A stretch of 49,200 bases of DNA from Caulobacter sp. 17J65-9 (GTDB taxonomy: Bacteria; Pseudomonadota; Alphaproteobacteria; Caulobacterales; Caulobacteraceae). The DNA is taken from contig NZ_JAAIVC010000012.1 in assembly GCF_010975005.1 (NCBI RefSeq), positions 1 to 49,200 on the forward strand. Reading direction: 5' to 3'. The translations under genes were made by a program, and so were the position numbers. This document shows positions 46,826 through 49,200 of this stretch, one piece after another. The notes beneath the pieces were generated by a model. That model saw only the letters and a program-made list of their open reading frames with translations. It searched no databases and was not told where the DNA came from. Each line of letters begins with the position of its first letter. Position 1 is the stretch's first letter.

Positions 46826-47644
46826 ATGTACCGCTTCCCCGGCCGTGCCGCGGCGCTGGCCTTCGCGCTTTCCGCGATGCCGGCCACGGCTGCCGCCCCA
46901 GACGCTCCCCTGAACCCGCCCGAGTACTGGGAATTCGCCTACGACGCCCTCTGGACCACCTACGCCGACGCCCGCATCCGCGAGACTGCACCCGGCGTGG
47001 TGGAGGTGCGCCTAGTACACAGTCCCGCTGCGCTGCTTTACGACATGAGCGAGGTCGGCCTGCGCGTAGTCGAGGTCGACTGCGCCGGCGCGCGCGCGCG
47101 CACGGTGGCCAGCGCGCCCTTCATGTCGCACCATGGCGATCCGCTGACGCCCGCGGCCGCGCCGACCTGGGTCCCGCCGCCGCGTGGCCTGCACGCCTTC
47201 GCCTGCCAAGGCGCCCGTGAGGGGCTCAAGGCGCAGCCCGGCCTCCGCTTTCCAGTTGACCTCAAGACAGCCCCAAAACCGACCGGACCGCACGACTATT
47301 GGGCTCTGAAGGCGAAAGCGGACATCGCCTGGGTGATCGACGCCCGCTCCATTCGCGAGGTAGCTCCGCAGGTGAAGGAACTGCGGACGATTTTCGCGGT
47401 CCGCGATCCCATGGGCGGGGGCGCGTTGGGGTATCAAGTCAGCCTTCTGCGGTTCGATTGCTCGGGGCGGCGAAAGCAGAAGCTCTCCGAAACCAGCTAC
47501 TTCGGATCTGGAGAGCTGCGCGAGCTGACCGACGCAGCTGAGCCGTGGATCTCGATCGAAGGCGGCGACGACTTCGAGTTCGCGTGCGAGGGCCGCCGCA
47601 AAGGCTTCACGCATCTTCGCGGCCGTGCCCTGCCGATCGACTGA
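46826..47644 (+). CDS. Secreted hypothetical protein, 272 aa
   Basis: A signal peptide (1-23, AMPATAAAP) is followed by PPEYWEFAYDALWTTYADAR. Two similar halves of a Cys-closed beta domain follow: VVEVDCAGARARTVASAPFM with HAFACQGA, and LLRFDCSGRRKQKLSETSYF with FEFACEGRR. The internal duplication (D-C-x-G-x-x-x and F-x-C-x-G) suggests two copies of a small sandwich. AGAGAGA lies 6 nt before the ATG; the frame is open upstream. Function unknown. Confidence 0.66.
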   Translation: MYRFPGRAAALAFALSAMPATAAAPDAPLNPPEYWEFAYDALWTTYADARIRETAPGVVEVRLVHSPAALLYDMSEVGLRVVEVDCAGARARTVASAPFMSHHGDPLTPAAAPTWVPPPRGLHAFACQGAREGLKAQPGLRFPVDLKTAPKPTGPHDYWALKAKADIAWVIDARSIREVAPQVKELRTIFAVRDPMGGGALGYQVSLLRFDCSGRRKQKLSETSYFGSGELRELTDAAEPWISIEGGDDFEFACEGRRKGFTHLRGRALPID

Positions 47645-47663
47645 CCTACCCCGACATAGGTGA

Positions 47664-47689
47664 TGTCCGCTCACCCCCCATAGCGGACA
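47664..47689. repeat. Family-H hairpin repeat, copy 3 (variant loop)
   Basis: TGTCCGCT-CACCCCCCAT-AGCGGACA. It has the same arms as copy 2, with a different loop. Confidence 0.75.
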
Positions 47690-47736
47690 CTAACGCGCCG
47701 CAGATCGCCGGCTCGATCCTCCGCACCACCGGCCGG

Positions 47737-47820
47737 GGGTGGCGCGCCCCCTCACCCTCCCACCGGCTTTCGGCCGGCGGGCCCCTCCCTCTCCCGCAAG
47801 GGGAGAGGGAGGGCGTACCG
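47737..47820. repeat. Family-C repeat
   Basis: CCCTCACCCTCCCACCGGCT, CGGGCCCCTCCCTCTCCCGC and AAGGGGAGAGGGAGGGCG. It is the second copy of the unit at 23734-23800 and ends just past the stop of the SRPBCC gene. Confidence 0.8.
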
Positions 47821-47822
47821 CA

Positions 47823-48344
47823 TCACGCCCCCTGCCCGCTCCAGCCGAACCGGCGGTCCAGCTTGGTCAGCTGGCTGGTGAAGCCCATCACCGACATCTT
47901 CGTCCAGTGCGGGTCCAGGTGCGGGTGCAGGGTCACGACCATGCGCGCCTCTTCGCCCGCCTGGCTGAACGCGACCTCGATGGTGGTCTCGTAGGGCTCC
48001 GAGCCCGGCACGAAGTCGATCACGTGCACCAGGCTCAGCCGCTCGTGCGGCCGGTACTCGGCGTAGACGCCGCGGGTGGCGTGCGACAGCGGCTGGCCCA
48101 TATTGCGCATGGACGCGATAGCCTCGGGGGCGTCGGCGATCATGTCGTATTCCAGCCGCCCGCCCGGGCGCGCCTCCAGCGCGTGCACCTCGACGCGGAA
48201 GCCCTCCGGGCCCCACCAGGACTCGAAGCCGTCCTTGGTGGCCCACAGCGCCCACAGCTCTTCGACCGAGGTACGGTAAGTGCGCTCGATGACCACGGCC
48301 GCCTGGGGCGCCTGGACATTCGCGGTGGCGGGACAGTCGTTCAT
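47823..48344 (-). CDS. SRPBCC/AHSA1-type protein, ArsR partner
   Basis: 173 aa: VVIERTYRTSVEELWALWAT, then FESWWGPEGFRVEVHALEAR and GGRLEYDMIADAPEAIASM, and the end WTKMSVMGFTSQLTKLDRRF. This is the START/AHSA1 helix-grip fold with 'W....WWGP' at the pocket. The start overlaps the ArsR stop (ATGA), an arrangement seen very often for this pair: the regulator probably controls its partner, which binds a small hydrophobic ligand. It ends in repeat C. Confidence 0.9.
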   Translation of the reverse strand: MNDCPATANVQAPQAAVVIERTYRTSVEELWALWATKDGFESWWGPEGFRVEVHALEARPGGRLEYDMIADAPEAIASMRNMGQPLSHATRGVYAEYRPHERLSLVHVIDFVPGSEPYETTIEVAFSQAGEEARMVVTLHPHLDPHWTKMSVMGFTSQLTKLDRRFGWSGQGA

Positions 48345-48676
48345 GGCTCTTGCTCCCCGGCGTCCTTGCGCCGTTGTTCAAGCGCCGCGCCGAAACGGTC
48401 GAGGCGCGCCTCCCAAAGCCGTCGATAGTCGGAAAGCCAGGCGTCCAGATCGCGGAACGGCTCGGGCCGCAGCGCGTACAGCCGCCGCTGCCCGTCCGGC
48501 CGCACCGAGACGAAGCCGCCGTCGTGCAGGATGCGCAGGTGGCGCGAGACCCCCGACTGGTGCACCCCCGCCTCGCGCACGATGTCGCCGACCTGGCGCT
48601 CGCCGTCGCGCAGGCTGGCGACGATGCGCCGGCGCGTGGGGTCGGCGAGGATCTCGAAAGCGTCGGCATGCATCAT
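48341..48676 (-). CDS. ArsR-family transcriptional repressor
   Basis: 111 aa winged helix: MMHADAFEILADPTRRRIVA, GERQVGDIVREAGVHQSGVS, then RHLRILHDGGFVSVRPDGQR. The HTH (VGDIVREAGVHQSGVSRHL) and wing are intact. There are no Cys residues, so it is not a metal-thiolate sensor; it belongs to the branch paired with SRPBCC proteins. A promoter with its -10 only 9 nt before the ATG suggests a leaderless mRNA. An imperfect palindrome over it (ATGCA...TGCAT) would allow self-repression. Confidence 0.9.
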   Translation of the reverse strand: MMHADAFEILADPTRRRIVASLRDGERQVGDIVREAGVHQSGVSRHLRILHDGGFVSVRPDGQRRLYALRPEPFRDLDAWLSDYRRLWEARLDRFGAALEQRRKDAGEQEP

Positions 48677-48684
48677 GGCGCATA

Positions 48685-48713
48685 TGCATATTGGTGCATG
48701 TATGTGACGTCAA
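48685..48713 (-). promoter_or_regulatory. Promoter and operator of the ArsR-SRPBCC operon
   Basis: On the minus strand, TTGACG (48708-48713), 17 nt, TATGCA (48685-48690). The start point would be at about 48677, directly at the ATG. ATGCA and TGCAT (48684-48688 and 48695-48699) are inverted within it, and TGACGTCA (48705-48712) is a perfect palindrome over the -35. Confidence 0.65.
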
Positions 48714-48787
48714 GCCGAGCCGGTTGCCCTTCCCGCTGGAATTGAGCAACGTCCGGTCGAGCGTACGGCGGCTTTGGGGGAACGGCG

Positions 48788-49132
48788 GTGGGCGTGTACG
48801 GCATCTTGGCCCTGGCCTTCATCCTGGTCTTCGTGGCGGCGCAGGGGGCCGTGATCTTCGCGACGGCGCTCCTCGCCCTGCGGCTGCTCAAGACGTGGCA
48901 CTGGCTGGCGAAGATCGTCGCGATGCTGGTCGCCTACCTTGCGTGGACGGTCGCGACGATCGGCGCCTACTTCGCCGCCGGCGGCGAAGGCGGACTGATG
49001 GACGGCGGCGCCATCCTCCTGCAGGCCTGCTTCACCGCGCTGGTCAGCACCTTGGGCTACCTGGCGCTCTGGATCGTGTGGCCGCTCGCACGCGTGGTCT
49101 TCCGCAGCCGCCACGCCCGCCCCGCCCGATGA
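48788..49132 (+). CDS. Small integral membrane protein
   Basis: 114 aa from GTG, with GGGGGAA about 6 nt upstream. Three or four TM helices: VYGILALAFILVFVAAQGAV, WLAKIVAMLVAYLAWTVATI and LVSTLGYLALWIVWPLARVV. It is hydrophobic throughout. Its stop overlaps the start of the next gene (ATGA). Function unknown. Confidence 0.68.
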   Translation: MGVYGILALAFILVFVAAQGAVIFATALLALRLLKTWHWLAKIVAMLVAYLAWTVATIGAYFAAGGEGGLMDGGAILLQACFTALVSTLGYLALWIVWPLARVVFRSRHARPAR

Positions 49133-49200
49133 AGCGCGCGCCCCGTCTCGCGCCCCGCCTCGCCGCCCTGGCGCTGGCCCTCGCCTGCACGGCCGCGAGC
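49129..49200 (+). CDS. Lipoprotein, cut by the window edge
   Basis: MKRAPRLAPRLAALALALAC and TAAS: the first 24 codons only. LALAC is a lipobox with Cys20, so it is a lipoprotein. It overlaps the membrane-protein gene by 4 nt (ATGA) and is the second gene of that operon. Confidence 0.65.
   Translation, partial: MKRAPRLAPRLAALALALACTAAS

Overview
The window is GC-rich, strongly GC3-biased chromosomal DNA. It most likely comes from an alphaproteobacterium of the Caulobacteraceae (Caulobacter, Phenylobacterium or Brevundimonas). The signs are a perfect CtrA-type box (TTAA-N7-TTAA) upstream of a giant autotransporter, an alphaproteobacterial LexA box (GAAC-N7-GAAC), Tad-type minor pilins, many DUF-type periplasmic proteins and lipoproteins, and dense families of palindromic intergenic repeats. 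I found no rRNA, tRNA or CRISPR. The genus is an inference, not a demonstrated result.

Layout. 0-2.7 kb: an edge-truncated lipoprotein, a divergent ClpP-like protein, a small charged protein and a lone receiver domain, then a secreted TonB-C-like protein. 2.7-7.2 kb: a MerR/TipAS regulator with an internal start, small unknown proteins, a GIY-YIG-like protein and a DUF4240 protein, separated by repeats. 7.5-8.4 kb is a low-GC island with a TacT-like GNAT acetyltransferase behind a 63-aa basic protein (candidate toxin-antitoxin pair). 8.5-13.5 kb holds the packaging genes of a phage (portal, large and small terminase) with host-type genes and repeats between them and no capsid genes. 13.5-20.4 kb: DUF1036, Sel1 repeat protein, a long non-coding stretch with a LexA box, three tandem DUF4136 proteins, OsmC and a long LOG-family protein. 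21.3-23.4 kb: a TadG-TadE-TadE operon. 23.9-29.7 kb: a MetA/SphA-type outer-membrane protein, a Sel1-like protein and two formylglycine sulfatases around a zinc-ribbon membrane protein. 29.8-38.2 kb: a 40-aa Met/His-rich membrane peptide, a 2147-aa autotransporter and a divergent AraC regulator, with a 0.7-kb control region between the last two holding a CtrA box and several palindromes. 38.4-42.1 kb: infA coupled to cspA, a 368-aa protein made of seven charged-block repeats, and a LysE exporter. 42.1-49.2 kb: a MITE-like element nested in another repeat, then small secreted, membrane and zinc-binding proteins, an ArsR-SRPBCC pair with an apparently leaderless promoter, and an edge-truncated lipoprotein.

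Functional themes. Much of the window encodes cell-envelope products: lipoproteins, DUF4136 proteins, minor pilins, a porin-like barrel and the autotransporter. The sulfatases and the barrel protein may form a sulfate-ester scavenging group. The autotransporter is probably cell-cycle regulated through CtrA.

The best candidates for something undescribed are the charged-block repeat protein (40115-41221), the GNAT/63-aa pair (7530-8275), the CtrA-linked autotransporter control region (36467-37160), the orphan LexA promoter (about 16.1 kb) and the nested MITE-like repeat (42.1-42.3 kb).
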